Source: Triplophysa rosa (Eukaryota > Chordata > Actinopteri > Cypriniformes > Nemacheilidae). From it: a stretch of 64,000 bases of DNA. The notes beneath the pieces were generated by a model. The model was not told the origin of the DNA and searched no databases. It worked only from the letters and a program-made list of their open reading frames with translations. Location: contig NC_079890.1 of assembly GCF_024868665.1 (NCBI RefSeq), forward strand, positions 7,774,923-7,838,922, in the 5' to 3' direction. The position numbers and the translations under genes were made by a program. Below, piece after piece: positions 11,340 to 22,308 of the stretch; position 1 is the first letter of the stretch; the number at the start of each line of letters is the position of its first letter.

Positions 11340-12415
11340 AAAATATTCAATTTTATTTATATAGCACTTTTCACAATTTACATTATTGCAAAGCAGCTTT
11401 ACATACATCATAATTAAAAACTTAATAATGAAAATACTAGGGGGGAATTAAAGAGATTATATGGTATTATATATATATGCAATGTACACTGATTAAACTT
11501 AACTGAAATAAATGCTATGATTGTCAGAAAATGTCAATAATTCAATTGAAGTATTTAATCTACTTATAGTATTACTTTAAATATTGTTATGAGGACTGAG
11601 AACCTAAAATTACAATATACCAGAACAATTTGCAACAATACCAAAACATGCGGAAAGAATATTTCAAGTATGTTAACATGCATGTTTGTTGTTGAACAAG
11701 TCATTTATATTTATGGATTAATCAAAATCAAAGTCTCCTAGTGATTAAGCAACTCCCAGTGAGTGGCAACGGTGGCTAGGAACCAAAACTCCACCATAGA
11801 TGTATATGTGTGTAAAAGTGGAGAAAAAAACCCTGAGTTGAGTCTGGAAGAGCCAGTTTATCTCTGGAATATTAAAATAGCACTGCAAGTACAGAGAGAA
11901 TAATTATTGTAAGATTCTACGGAAATAGCCATGGTGGATAGAAAAAAAAGAGATATTTAGGTCTGTCCAACATTATTCTGGTTGTGGCTGTAGATTGACC
12001 ATCATCACGAGCATCTGGCTGGACTGGGAAGAGCATCAGGACAGAACCGGAGCTCGGACTGATGATTTCTGGTGGCCTCGGGATCCTAGGTTGTGGCTGT
12101 AGTTGTCATCAGGTGGATTGCTTATCATCATAAGCATCTGGCTGGACTGGGAAGAGCATCAGGCCAGAACCGGAGCTTGGACTGACGACCTCTGGTGTCT
12201 TTGGGAACCTGAGGATGGGACATGAAAAAAAACTGATATTAGCGTATGCGTATACCAAGAAAGTTACACATTATGATGGGTGTGTGTGTGTTCGGTTCCG
12301 ACAAGCTAACTATACTGCTTAAGGTGAGTTAACAGTGTTATCTGTGAGTTAGGTAAAGCTATATGAAAGAGATGAGTCTCTAGTCTAGTTTTAAACTGAC
12401 TGAGTGTCAGATACA
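11340..12415 (-). mobile_element. L2-type LINE 3' region fragment
   Basis: The left end carries the tail motif of the L2 copies in this window ('ttatttatatagcactttt...aaagcagctttaca'). Near 11770-11840 it shares 'ctaggaaccaaaactcca' and 'gagaaaaaaaccct' with the L2 3' untranslated region at 55180-55215. It is therefore a minus-oriented, non-coding 3' fragment. An internal tandem duplication occupies 11998-12206. Confidence 0.55.
11998..12206. repeat. Two-copy tandem repeat (~122 bp period)
   Basis: The block 'gcatctggctggactgggaa' is repeated with its flanks at about 12011 and 12133; both copies continue into 'gagcatcagg(a/c)cagaaccgg'. Confidence 0.75.
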
Positions 12416-12535
12416 ATGGCTGAGCCTTTCGCCGTGGGTGTGCCGGTGCAGGAGTGAAGTTCGCCTGCTGGGCTGGTCGCGTTCTCTAAGCCTGGGCTCT
12501 GTGCAGAGAAGTGGTAGGAGTATTACATTTGCGTC
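12416..12535 (-). repeat. Inverted fragment of the L2 ORF1 start
   Basis: The sequence is close to the reverse complement of 13365-13475, the first coding part of L2 ORF1 (shared 'ctgggctctgtgcagagaa' and 'gccggtgcaggagtgaagtt'). It lies head-to-head with the L2 copy starting near 12545, so an inverted piece of the same family abuts the LINE 5' end. Confidence 0.8.
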
Positions 12536-12701
12536 AAAAAGGATGTCACTCGGGATGTCACTTACTGTTTGCTGAGAGCGCGTGGTTTGAGTCGGAGCTC
12601 TTTCAAACTTATTCTAAATACATTGTTTATTCTTGTTATATCTTAAGACTTGTGTTTTAAATTGTTATTCACCGAGGGTAAAACTTATCCTTAAGTATCC
12701 C

Positions 12702-13072
12702 AGATAGCACAATCCATCTGGTTTACGTCTATTTGACTTCTGCATTTACATCTCCAAGACATCTTTAATACATAGTTTGCTCATCTGCAATACGTCTCGG
12801 AGACGTCTGAACGTCTGTAATACGTCTGCTAAAGATCTGGAGATCTGCTGCTTAAAAACATTTGCTAAACATCTTAGAAAGAGCTGTTGTACATCCATTC
12901 TAAATCATAAACATCTTACAGACATCTTCTAGATGTCTATATGATGTCTGACAGCAGACATCTCCGAGACGTATTGCAGATGAGCAAACGATGTATTGTA
13001 GATGTCTTGCAGATGTAAATGCAGACGTCAAATAGATGTAAACCAGATGTATGTGTGCTATCAGGGATATCC
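12702..13072. mobile_element. Near-palindromic MITE inside L2 copy 1
   Basis: CCCAGATAGCACA at the left mirrors TGTGCTATCAGGG at the right, and long inner stretches are also complementary ('ctggtttacgtctatttgac' against 'gtcaaatagatgtaaaccag'). The sequence could thus fold into one hairpin of more than 150 bp per arm. Comparison with L2 copy 2 (50380-50390) shows the uninterrupted site, confirming a true insertion with a short TA or TAT duplication. Confidence 0.8.
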
Positions 13073-13364
13073 CATATCAAAATCGTCCTTAAACGTACCG
13101 ATAATTCATTTTTATCTGATTATTCGCTATTAGCCTCAGGCTGTTAGCATTCCCAGCCTGCCTGCTTACTGCTTAACACACTGTTCTCATTATTATATCA
13201 CTAATGGCTAATGTTTCAGACGTGTTTGTACCTCTGAGTGCAGATGAGGAAACGTTCGCACTTCAGTCAGAATTGGAGGCTGTGGAGAAGCAGATGCGCT
13301 GGAAACATCCCGAGCAGACGCTTGCAAATCCGCGGTAGGTTTTCATCGCGATTTTAATACTCCT

Positions 13365-14061
13365 TCCACTTCTACTCCGCGTGTTTCTCTGCACAGAGCC
13401 CAGGCTTCGAGAACACGATCAGCCCAAATGAACTTCACTCCTGCACCGGCACACCCACGGCGAAAGGCGCGAGCTAGGACTGGAGCTATGACCCAACCGC
13501 CGCCACCGGTCTTCGAGATCCCGACCAGGAACCGCTTTGCGGCCCTCTGCGAGACGGAATGCAACGCTGTGGTCATCGGAGACTCAATCGTCCGGAACGT
13601 ACGCGCTTCCTCCACTAAAGGTAAGGTGCGCACTCATTGTTTTCCTGGCGCCCGTGTTCTTGATGTCTCTGCGCAGGTACCTGCGATCCTGAAGGACGAT
13701 GCTAACGTCAGAGCTGTCGTGTTGCACGCGGGGGTGAATGACGTCAGGATGCGGCAGTCGGAGATCCTGAAGAGGGAGGAGGAGTCTGATCGAGACTGTA
13801 CGCAACGCATCGCCCACGGCGAGGATCATCGTATCAGGGCCGCTTCCTACCTACCGACGATGGAATGAAAAGTTCAGTAGACTATTTGCTCTAAATAAAT
13901 GGTTGATGTCATGGTGTATTGAACAGAAGATGCTCTTTGTTGATAATTTTGATCTGTTCTGGGAGCGACCTAGGCTCTTCCGCCCTGACGGCCTGCACCC
14001 CAGCAGCATCGGAGCGGTTCTTCTGTCTGACAACATCTCAAAGATGCTACGCACCGCTTGA
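13365..14061 (+). pseudogene. L2 LINE ORF1: SGNH-hydrolase (esterase) protein, frameshifted
   Basis: The product resembles the ORF1 esterase of fish L2/CR1-type LINEs (GDSL/SGNH hydrolase fold). Visible are VVIGDSIVRNV (nucleophile Ser, codons around 13578-13586), VVLHAGVNDVRM (Gly and Asn blocks) and, after frame changes, FRPDGLHPSSIG (Asp-x-x-His). A frameshift after EILKRE replaces the segment that copy 2 still has (FRSLLEMVHNASP), and another precedes the C-terminal part beginning near 13866. The N-terminus (MNFTPAPAHPRRK) is basic and proline-rich. ORF1 esterases are thought to assist the LINE ribonucleoprotein or membrane association; this copy is broken. Confidence 0.82.
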
Positions 14062-14155
14062 CTACGTCTCCCAGCGGTAAGTCAAAACTTTAACCATAGT
14101 CTGTGTTCCTCCCACTCATCTGTGATAAACGTTACTGCTTCCAAATGCAGAGACT

Positions 14156-14961
14156 GTGTCTGTCCCCCGAATAATACTACAAAATAACAAAATAGCCAAA
14201 ACTCATAGAAAAAATCTGATTGTGATTAAACCTGAAGACAATGTAATAAACGACCAAAACAAACTCATAAAGTTCAGCCTACTTAATATTAGATCACTAA
14301 ATTCAAAGGTAGTTATTGTAAATGAAATGATCACAGACAACAGTTTTGATATACTTTGCCTTACCGAAACCTGGCTTAAACCAAATGATTATTACGGTCT
14401 AAATGAGTGTACCCCAACAAGCTACTGTTATATGCATAAGCCACGTCCGGTTAGTCGAGGTGGTGGTGTCGCAACAATCTTTAGAGACTTTCTTACTGTA
14501 ACTCAGAGAACGGAGCATAAATGTAAATCATTTGAATTGTGCTTGCGTTGAACATAATTGTTCCAAACAAAAGCAAAAAACCATTGGTTTCACTTACATT
14601 GGCTACTGTGTATAGACCCCCTGGGCCCTAAACTGATTTTCTGAAAGAGTTTGCGGACTTCTAATCGGACCTATTGATTAACGTTGATAAAGTACTAATT
14701 GTCTGAGACTTTAATATCCAAGTAGATAGTGCTAATGATGCATTAGCAGTGGTGTTTACAGAGCTATTACACTCTTTTGGAGTAACACAACACATCAATG
14801 GACCCACTCATCGATTTAATCATACACTAGATTATATCTCACGGTGCCGATCTAACCAATATAGATATTATACCTCAAAGCGACGATGTCACCGATCACT
14901 ATCTTATAACATGTACACTGCGCACTACAAAAATCAGCTTAACTCGTTATCGGCAGGGTAG
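14156..14961 (+). pseudogene. L2 LINE ORF2: APE-type endonuclease, frameshifted
   Basis: The reading starts near MSVPRIILQNN and shows SLLNIRSLNSK (Asn motif), ILCLTETWLKPND (catalytic Glu) and SRGGGVATIFRD, as in apurinic-type endonucleases of L2 LINEs. The frame breaks at about 14545 and resumes with a KVLIV-x-DFNIQVD block, then VFTELLHSFGVTQHINGPTH and NHTLDYIS. The enzyme would nick target DNA to prime reverse transcription. Stops and shifts disable it. Confidence 0.82.
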
Positions 14962-15001
14962 AACAATTACCTCGACTACTAAAGATAGTTTCGCAAAGAG
15001 T

Positions 15002-16339
15002 TTGCCATATCTGACTGCGTTAATAACCATACCAATAAATACAGAATCGCTCGATGACATGACCGGCAAATTGGGCACTATTTTCTCTAATACATTAGAA
15101 GCTGTCGCACCTATGAAGTCAAAAAAGATTAATGAGAAAAACGTAGCACCATGGTACAATAGCACCACTCGCGCCCTTAAAAGAGAAACACGAAAACTGG
15201 AGCGCAAATGGAAACAAACCCAACTAGAGGTCTTTAAAATTGCGTGGAAAGAGAGTGCAAACTGTTATAAGAAGGCACTAAAAGCAGCAAAGGCTGAGCA
15301 CCTCCGTAACCTCATAGAAACTAACAAAAACAATCCAAGGTTTTTATTTAGTACAGTTGCTAAACTAACAAATAAACAGACTTCACCTGACCTGGGTATT
15401 CCGCCGCAACTTGGTAGCAATGATTTCATGAATTTTTTTACAGAGAAAATCGAAAACATACGAGACAAAATAGTAAAAACTCAACCTCCAAGTCTGTCCT
15501 ATAAGTTAGTACCAACCATCGCCCCAAAAGAAAGGCTACAGTGTTTTTCACCTATAAAACAGGAAGATTTAATTAAACTTATTGCAACATCTAAACCTAC
15601 AACTTGCTTATTAGACCCCATACCAACTAAATTATTAAAAGAGTTATTACCCGTTGCAATTGAGCCCATTTATAACATTATCAACTCGTCAATTAATCTA
15701 GGCCATGTCCCAGGAGCCTTTAAACTGGCCGTCATTAAGCCTCTTATCAAGAAACCAAACTTAGACCCCAATGAACTAGGAAACTATAGACCGATTTCAA
15801 ATCTCCCTTACCTGTCTAAAATACTAGAAAAAGTAGTGTCCACTCAGTTGTGCTCTTTCTTACAAAATAATGACATACACGAAAAATTCCAGTCAGGCTT
15901 TAGACCGCATCATAGTACTGAAACTGCGCTCGTTAAAATTACAAACGACCTGCTTATAGCATCAGATAAAGGTAACATCTCACTCCTAGTCCTGCTTGAC
16001 CTTAGTGCTGCGTTCGATACTGTAGACCATAAAATACTTCTAGATCGCTTACACAATTATACCGGTATTCAGGGACAGGCACTACAATGGTTCAGATCTT
16101 ACTTATCAGACAGACATCAATTTGTCCATTTAAATGGGGAATCATCAAATCTAACGCAAGTAAATTATGGATTACCTCAGGGATCGGTTTTAGGACCCTT
16201 GCTATTCTCCATATACATGCTGCCCCTTGGAAACATTATTAGAAAACATGGAATTAGCTTCCACTGTTATGCAGATGATACTCAGCTATATATCTCATCA
16301 AGACCAGATGATTCCTTCCTACAGGTGCTGGTCATATAA
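15002..16339 (+). pseudogene. L2 LINE ORF2: reverse transcriptase (truncated)
   Basis: A 445-codon open stretch covers the linker and reverse transcriptase. Visible are [69 protein letters not shown] (motif A), [19 protein letters not shown] (motif B) and [12 protein letters not shown] (YADD codons at 16268-16279). These are typical of fish L2. The frame ends in the Tc1/mariner sequence that follows, so the last residues are foreign and the thumb domain is absent. The upstream endonuclease frame is disconnected by stops. Confidence 0.9.
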
Positions 16340-16820
16340 TTAGAATATCATCAAAAAGTTGATTTATTTCACTAATTCCATTCAAAAAGTGAAACTTGTA
16401 TATTATATTCATTCATTACACACAGACTGATATATTTCAAATGTTTATTTCTTTTAATTTGATGATTATAACTGACAACTAATGAAAATCCCAAATTCAG
16501 TATCTCAGAAAATTAGAATATTACTTAAGACCAATACAAAGAAAGGATTTTTAGAAATCTTGGCCAACTGAAAAGTATGAGCATGTACAGCACTCAATAC
16601 TTAGTTGGGGCTCCTTTTGCCTGAATTACTGCAGCAATGCGGCGTGGCATGGAGTCGATCAGTCTGTGGCACTGCTCAGGTGTTATGAGAGGCCAGGTTG
16701 CTCTGATAGTGGCCTTCAGCTCTTCTGCATTGTTGGGTCTGGCATATCGCATCTTCCTCTTCACAGTACCATATAGATTTTCTATGGGTTAAGGTCAGGC
16801 GAGTTTGCTGGCCAATTAAG
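16322..16820 (-). mobile_element. Tc1/mariner-type element end (fragment)
   Basis: The start, 'caggtgctggtcatataatt', looks like a transposon terminus joined to the truncated L2. On the minus strand near 16615-16700 the translation reads DRLIDSMPRRIAAVIQAKG, the C-terminal end of a Tc1-like transposase (compare SMPRRIKAVLKAKGG in the intact element at 39373). The catalytic core is missing; about 500 bp of the 3' end remain. Confidence 0.75.
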
Positions 16821-17754
16821 AACAGTTAAGAACCGTTTTATTCTTCTTTTGGTGTTTGTTGTGAACAGTTTGTTGATTGAGTCGTATAAAAGACAAAGAT
16901 GCAATTATTTGTCAATATTTTCAGTTCTTATGTCTGATGTTTATTATGTTTGTCATTTATGACTTCTGAATAAACCCTTTGTGAGTGAAAAGAGCTTGTA
17001 TGTGTGTTACTGGAGCAAGTCACGTAAAAAACAACATTAAAAATGCACCATATACAATTACAATATTATGATGCACATGGAATATGTACATACGTATTTA
17101 GATATATGTATGTAAACTATGTTCTGTTGATGTCTTTCAGGCGAATTCACCACTTTGTCCAAAGATACTAGTAGTTTAAAGAAAAAACAGGATAAAAAGA
17201 AAAACAATCTTTGTATGACAGGGACCTGTGAATAGTATTCCAACCTGAAAAAACTACAGTGTGATGGTAAAAATAGTCATTCATATGTGCTATTGTTTGT
17301 CTACCCAAAAGCATTGATATTCACAACAATAGCATTGATGCGCACAAAAAAGAGCAATACAATGAAGCTTAAAAGAAAACTGACTGTGTGTCCTGTCATT
17401 CTCTGGAGACACAACTTATTACCTTGCCACTCAGTCAGAACCTTTAACCCAGAGGCCATACCTCCAGTTTAGGGAACTGGAATTTAGAATACTGTAGGTA
17501 TAAAGCCTTTCAGAGATGTGAGACTCCATGCATTAATTCAATTGTACAAACATGGAAATATGTATAATTATGTGATAATCAATTGGTGATGAGTCTTTTA
17601 TAAAGACTGGAAATCCTTGGAAATGTTGTACCATTACTTATAACCAGTAAACAAAAATACATAAAAGTTGTGATGTCTGTTACCAAGGCCGGTGTTGGCT
17701 ATGTAGAATTTATAAAAAAGTTGATGTGAATATTCTATTCCAAAATTTAAATTA
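16821..17754. other. Non-coding stretch, no gene seen
   Basis: AT-rich; no recognised domain or paired termini. Two 61-codon frames look random. Confidence 0.5.
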
Positions 17755-17835
17755 ATTTAGATTTATTACTAATGCACTTTTATAATTTAGTATTGTTGCA
17801 AAGCAGCTTTACAGTGAATACATATTAGTACAGAC
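17755..17835. repeat. LINE-tail-like fragment
   Basis: Contains 'ttgcaaagcagctttaca', also found at 11385-11402 and related to the L2 tails at 42380 and 54785. The rest of the tail is eroded. Confidence 0.4.
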
Positions 17836-17989
17836 AGTAAAGGCAAAATAAAAGGTATAGAAATATAGGAAAAATATGACCATTACCTATAGGCTATAGC
17901 CAAGACTGTTATTATGTCTAGCTGTAGCCTATTTACTGTATCCTAATTAATTTTGAACGTGTATGGCTTTAACAATTCATTTTCTAGTA

Positions 17990-19440
17990 CAGTGGTCACC
18001 AACCTTGCTCCTGGAGATCGACCGCCCTTAAGCTTTCAGATCTAACCCCAATCAAACGCACCTGAACTATCTAATCAAGGTGTTCAGGTTTGCTTGATAA
18101 TTACAGACAGGTGTGCTGAAGCAGGGTTGGAGCTGCAGTCTGCAGGACGGTTGATCTCCAGGAACAGGGTTGGTGACCACTGTTCTAGTACATAATAGGC
18201 ACACACCCCAGCACCTGAAATCAGTCTGTAATAATACACTGTTATTTATTGTGATTCAATTTGAAAAAAGGTTTTATATGTCTTGAGTGCACAATGAAAA
18301 AAGGTGTTAATGGATTCACTGAACCTTGAAAAATATTGCAGAACAATGCACAAAGATATCTCAGTATACCAGCTTCCAATACCAATAACGGGAGATCTTT
18401 ACACTGACCCTGGTTCGAGCCCCTTCTGGGACGGAAAGCCTTTCTGTGTGGAGTTTGCATGTTCTCCCAGTGTCAGTGTGGATTCTGTACACCTAGCAAA
18501 TCATCCATACAAAACTGTTGCTTTTTTTTTGTTTATTTAACAAGCAAACGAGTCATAAATTAGTTTGGCTGTATGGTCATCAAAAAGTTGGCCATCCTGT
18601 TGCTCACCCCTCCATACCTAAACAACTAACACACTGGAAATAAAGAAGACAGAGGTGAATGCCAATATGTGATAACAAATAACCAATTGACTTCATTCCA
18701 CTACACACAGGTTGCATTGGGGTTGATATATGAATATTGATATTCATTTACTTTTTAACATGTAAGTAAAAAAAACTTGTCTATAGAAATGTGCTAAAGT
18801 ATACGTGTTTGTGAAAATGTTATTTGGAGAAAATATGCAATTAAACTTACACAATTTATATTTTGATGCTGAAAATGGCCATGCCATTCAGTGTTTAAAA
18901 AGTCAATTTAAACAATAGTTGATTTTTAATTAGTATGTAATCATTCTATATAGTTGTAGACTACTTATGCCCACAACATACATTGTTCAGAATATATTTT
19001 AGATAAAATCTTGCAATTTAGAAGCCTAGTCGGTTCTGTTTGTTTGAGCAATACCACCACGCCAGTAGGTGGTGGTAAAGCTCCGTGGTCCAATGTGCAT
19101 GCACAAAACGACGTGTTAACACGTTAGTTTCGCACGTTTTGGCCCTCTCGGCCTTCCATAGGACACAGGTTGCTTTCAATAGGAGAAACAAAGAAACCGA
19201 GACTAAAACACGCAATTATTTGCTGAAATTAAAAGCAGTTGGACTCGACGGTGATCCTTACGACTTACAAAGGAACCAGGTGTCCTTGGATACTGATATG
19301 TTGCGCGGAATTGCGTTCCCTGATGTTGTAAGCAGCATTTTCTGAGTGTTTTGCCACTAAAGGGGGCGTATTTTGGCGTGTTCGCGTGTGAAAGTGACGT
19401 CACGTGCATACCCTCTCTAGCCGAAATCCGAGTTGTCTCG
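17990..19440 (-). repeat. Right arm of the long inverted repeat
   Basis: Reverse-complement partner of 10100-11222. It includes the palindromic MITE copy at 17990-18187 and an extra block at 18400-18480, so it is about 300 bp longer than the left arm. Its outer part (19365-19435) matches 10112-10160 inverted ('agagggtatg', 'tgacgtcactt'). The outer end is interrupted at 19445 by another transposon. Confidence 0.75.
18405..18485. repeat. SINE-like core fragment
   Basis: 'gtgtggagtttgcatgttct' preceded by 'ggttcgagcccc' is a widespread vertebrate SINE/LINE-associated block. It appears only in the right arm and so entered after the arms separated. Confidence 0.45.
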
Positions 19441-20479
19441 AATGTATGGAAGGCCGTTTTATCAAAAATGTCTTTAGACGTAACGTGTTAGACGCGTGGA
19501 CGCGTTATTGCGCCTAAAGACGTAATTTCGTCTACAGACGTTAGACGCGTGGACGCGTAATTGCGTGTAGACGCGTAAACCTTAGCGGCTCCGTTGTCAA
19601 AATAAGAGTCACATCCAGCAATGCAGACCCTACTGATATTTTATCTTTGCTACTCTTTTCTGTTGGCTGTTAAACTTATTTTATTAAAAAATGGCAATGA
19701 TACGCTTAATTTAATGATTAAATCAATAATCATTAAATGATTAATATGCAAATTTGTCCTATGGTGTGACAGCAAAAATGTAGGAAAAAACCCAAGAATG
19801 AAGATAAATCTCTCTTATGCTATTTTATATGATAAAATCCCTGTTATGTTATTTTATATGATAAACATAAATATTAATAATATAAAATAATGTAAAACTA
19901 ACCAATTTATTCGTCAACTACCAATATCCTGTGCTGTGATCCCAAAATAAAATGTTAAATATAACAGGGCTGCATTTCCCGATAATGTTGTCTCTTAGCT
20001 ATGAAGACTCTGAAGTTACACCTTAACTCAAGTTAATCCTATTCTAGGCGTATAGCCTACTTCCTCAACTATACCCATAAGAGGTTACTTTCTTACGCCC
20101 CACGTTACCAGGTGCTTTCCATGGTGGTGGTGCTGAATAAATATTGATGTTCGACAATCAATTATTCACTCTATACAAGTACTGCTTTACTGCGTTATGT
20201 GAGGTAGCGGCTTTCTTTATAAAATAAGCACTTTAGAAATAGTTGAAGTTGCATTTATTAGGACTCATAGGATAAAAATAAACCAAATTGCAAACTAAAT
20301 CCAACCATCGATATTATTTAATCTTGAAATGAGTGTGAGAACCCGCAATCTCATGCCCAAATGTATCAACCAGCTACACTAACTGGCAGTATGGTCATAT
20401 CAAACGATCTCAAACTTTGGGTCGGAGGGTCACACAAAGCCACTTGCTGTTGCCATGCATTAAAAAAGTTTATTCCAGT

Positions 20480-20733
20480 AATTTACAATTACTTATATAG
20501 TTCACACGTTTATTGTGCTTGTACACTGAATGCTCAAGCGGTGTATTTACAGCGCAAAGCATGTATTTTATGGCCGCGTTTATTAAAGCATTAAAATATA
20601 ATCTATTAATTTACAATTACTTATATAGTTCACACGTTTATTGTGCTTGGACACTGAATGCTCAAGCGGCGTATTTACAGCGCAAAGCATGTAGCTTATG
20701 GCCGCGTTTATTAAAGCATTAAAATATAATCAA
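20480..20733. repeat. Two-copy tandem repeat (~127 bp)
   Basis: Units at about 20483 and 20610 begin 'atttacaattacttatatag' and end 'ttaaagcattaaaatataat', differing at only a few positions. Confidence 0.85.
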
Positions 20734-20737
20734 CATT

Positions 20738-20878
20738 ATTACATTTATGCATTTGGCAAACGCTTTTATCCAACGCGATTTACGTTGCTTTATCCTATAC
20801 ATATGTGCAATCCCTGGGATCGAACCCACAACCTTGCGTTGTTAACGCAATGCTCTTACCACTGAGCTACAGGGGTGT
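20738..20878 (-). mobile_element. tRNA-derived SINE
   Basis: On the minus strand the head reads CCCCTGTAGCTCAGTGGTAA (A-box region) and later GTGGGTTCGATCCCAGG (B box), the two internal RNA polymerase III promoter boxes of a tRNA. It is followed by a tail with 'gcatttggcaaacgctttta' (plus-strand sense), a conserved block of a widespread fish SINE family. Sequence differs from a functional tRNA and is joined to a tail, so it is a SINE rather than a tRNA gene. Confidence 0.8.
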
Positions 20879-21712
20879 TGAATTACTTGTAGAGATGGCG
20901 CAGGTGAGATTTCTGGTCTTATTTATAAGGACTCTCGCTTGAGCTGATAGGATTGCTGATAGGGAACCAGCCGAGATGATTATGTGCTCCGGCTTCTCCC
21001 GAACTTTGTTAATGAAACATCATTTATGCTTCATACAAAAAATAAAAAACGCAGCTTCCTCGTTTACTGGTTTTCTGACATTTTTCGTGTTTTTAACATG
21101 ATTTTAATCTTCATGTACTGTCCGTAGTGATTCGGATATGCATAATACTGGACAAATATGTGTTATGTTTAATGTAAATATGTGTAATGTTAAAATGCAA
21201 ATGAGAACTCTCTCGGGATCCCTTAGTGTTCGGGACTCTCGGCAGCAGCCCATGTTGCCCATTGGGTTGACAGCATAATACATATAATTTTACAAATGCA
21301 CACATTCTTGAAAAACGCGTCGGCAGTTGTTAAGAAAATTTCGCAAAGCCATGCTTTCTATGGTCTGTCTATACCGCTTGTATTTTGAAATGCCCTCTTC
21401 TCCCCTGTCGTAAAATCACGTATACGCTGACGTATTCATTACTAGGACCATATGCAGTGCCACGCATGAGGGAGCATCACGTTTATATGTATAATTCATG
21501 AATGACACGTGGTTACGCTAATGATGACGTCACGACTATATGCTTAATCAATTTTATGCAAATCTTTCCATTTTGTGACTTTCCATTGGCTAAAACCAAT
21601 ACGTCTGTAGACGAAATTACGTCTTTAGGCGCAAAAACGCGTTCACGCGTTATATCGTCTGTACACGTTACGTCTAAAGACATTTTTGATAAAACGGCCT
21701 TCCATACGAATG

Positions 21713-22308
21713 CAGCATCAGCCAGCTAAGCCACTTCCACTCTCATAGGGCTGAGGTAATTTGTCACCAAGTGATAAGGCTATGTTTACTAAATACACCT
21801 TAAAATTTCAGCGAACTGACAGCACTACAACTCGGCATTGTTGAGTGCCTCTGTAATCAAGCCTATAAAGTAAGTGCAAAGGTTTACTTTTTATCATATT
21901 TGTGGATGTAGCTTGAAACGGATATCCTGAAGCCTTTCCCCTTTTTGTTTTATTTGTATGATGTAGTGTTTAGATAATTTTACTCACATTGTTGATCCTA
22001 ATCCTATGTGCATTTTGAAAATGCCATTGTTCCCTATGCGTCGGATTGGCTGAGCGGACTGAGACAAAATGCGGAAGCGATCGTGGATAGTCTATTTACC
22101 TACAGCTTACTTTAGTGCAAAAAAACAAGTAATTGTTTTATTTTCGGATATCACACCGACAAAAAATCAAACATGTTTACTTCAAAACATATTTATTGAA
22201 TAAACTATGATTAGGACATTTCACAGCGGACTTGATTCATAAAATACAAGTTTTTAGTTTTTAAGACAGTGGATACATTCCTGATAGCAATTATTATCCA
22301 GCTCAACA
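21713..22308. other. Non-coding stretch, no gene seen
   Basis: No recognisable domain or paired repeat. 21713-21760 would be the continuation of the long inverted-repeat flank. Confidence 0.45.

Larger units (their letters stand above)
12545..16324 (+). mobile_element. L2-clade LINE, copy 1
   Basis: The 5' untranslated start (tgtttgctgagagcgcgtgg near 12567) matches copy 2 at 50248, so both retain the family's 5' end. Order: 5' region interrupted by a MITE (12702-13072), esterase-type ORF1, APE endonuclease, reverse transcriptase. The copy stops just past the YADD motif, where a Tc1/mariner end follows at 16322; the thumb region and 3' tail are missing. Confidence 0.88.
19445..21706. mobile_element. 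2.26 kb TIR transposon, 6-bp target duplication, non-autonomous
   Basis: TATGGAAGGCCGTTTTATCA at 19445 is exactly mirrored at the right end (21687-21706). Similarity continues about 100 bp inward through many 'acgcg' and 'gacgt' words. The ends are flanked by a perfect direct repeat, cgaatg, at 19439-19444 and 21707-21712. No transposase is visible. The interior holds a two-copy tandem repeat and a tRNA-derived SINE. A 6-bp duplication is uncommon; Dada-type elements make 6-7 bp ones (family knowledge), but assignment is open. Confidence 0.8.

Noticed and set aside
20812..20878. Possible tRNA gene on the minus strand
   Set aside because: A- and B-box text is present, but the segment lacks a convincing full cloverleaf and is fused to a conserved SINE tail, so it was called a SINE.
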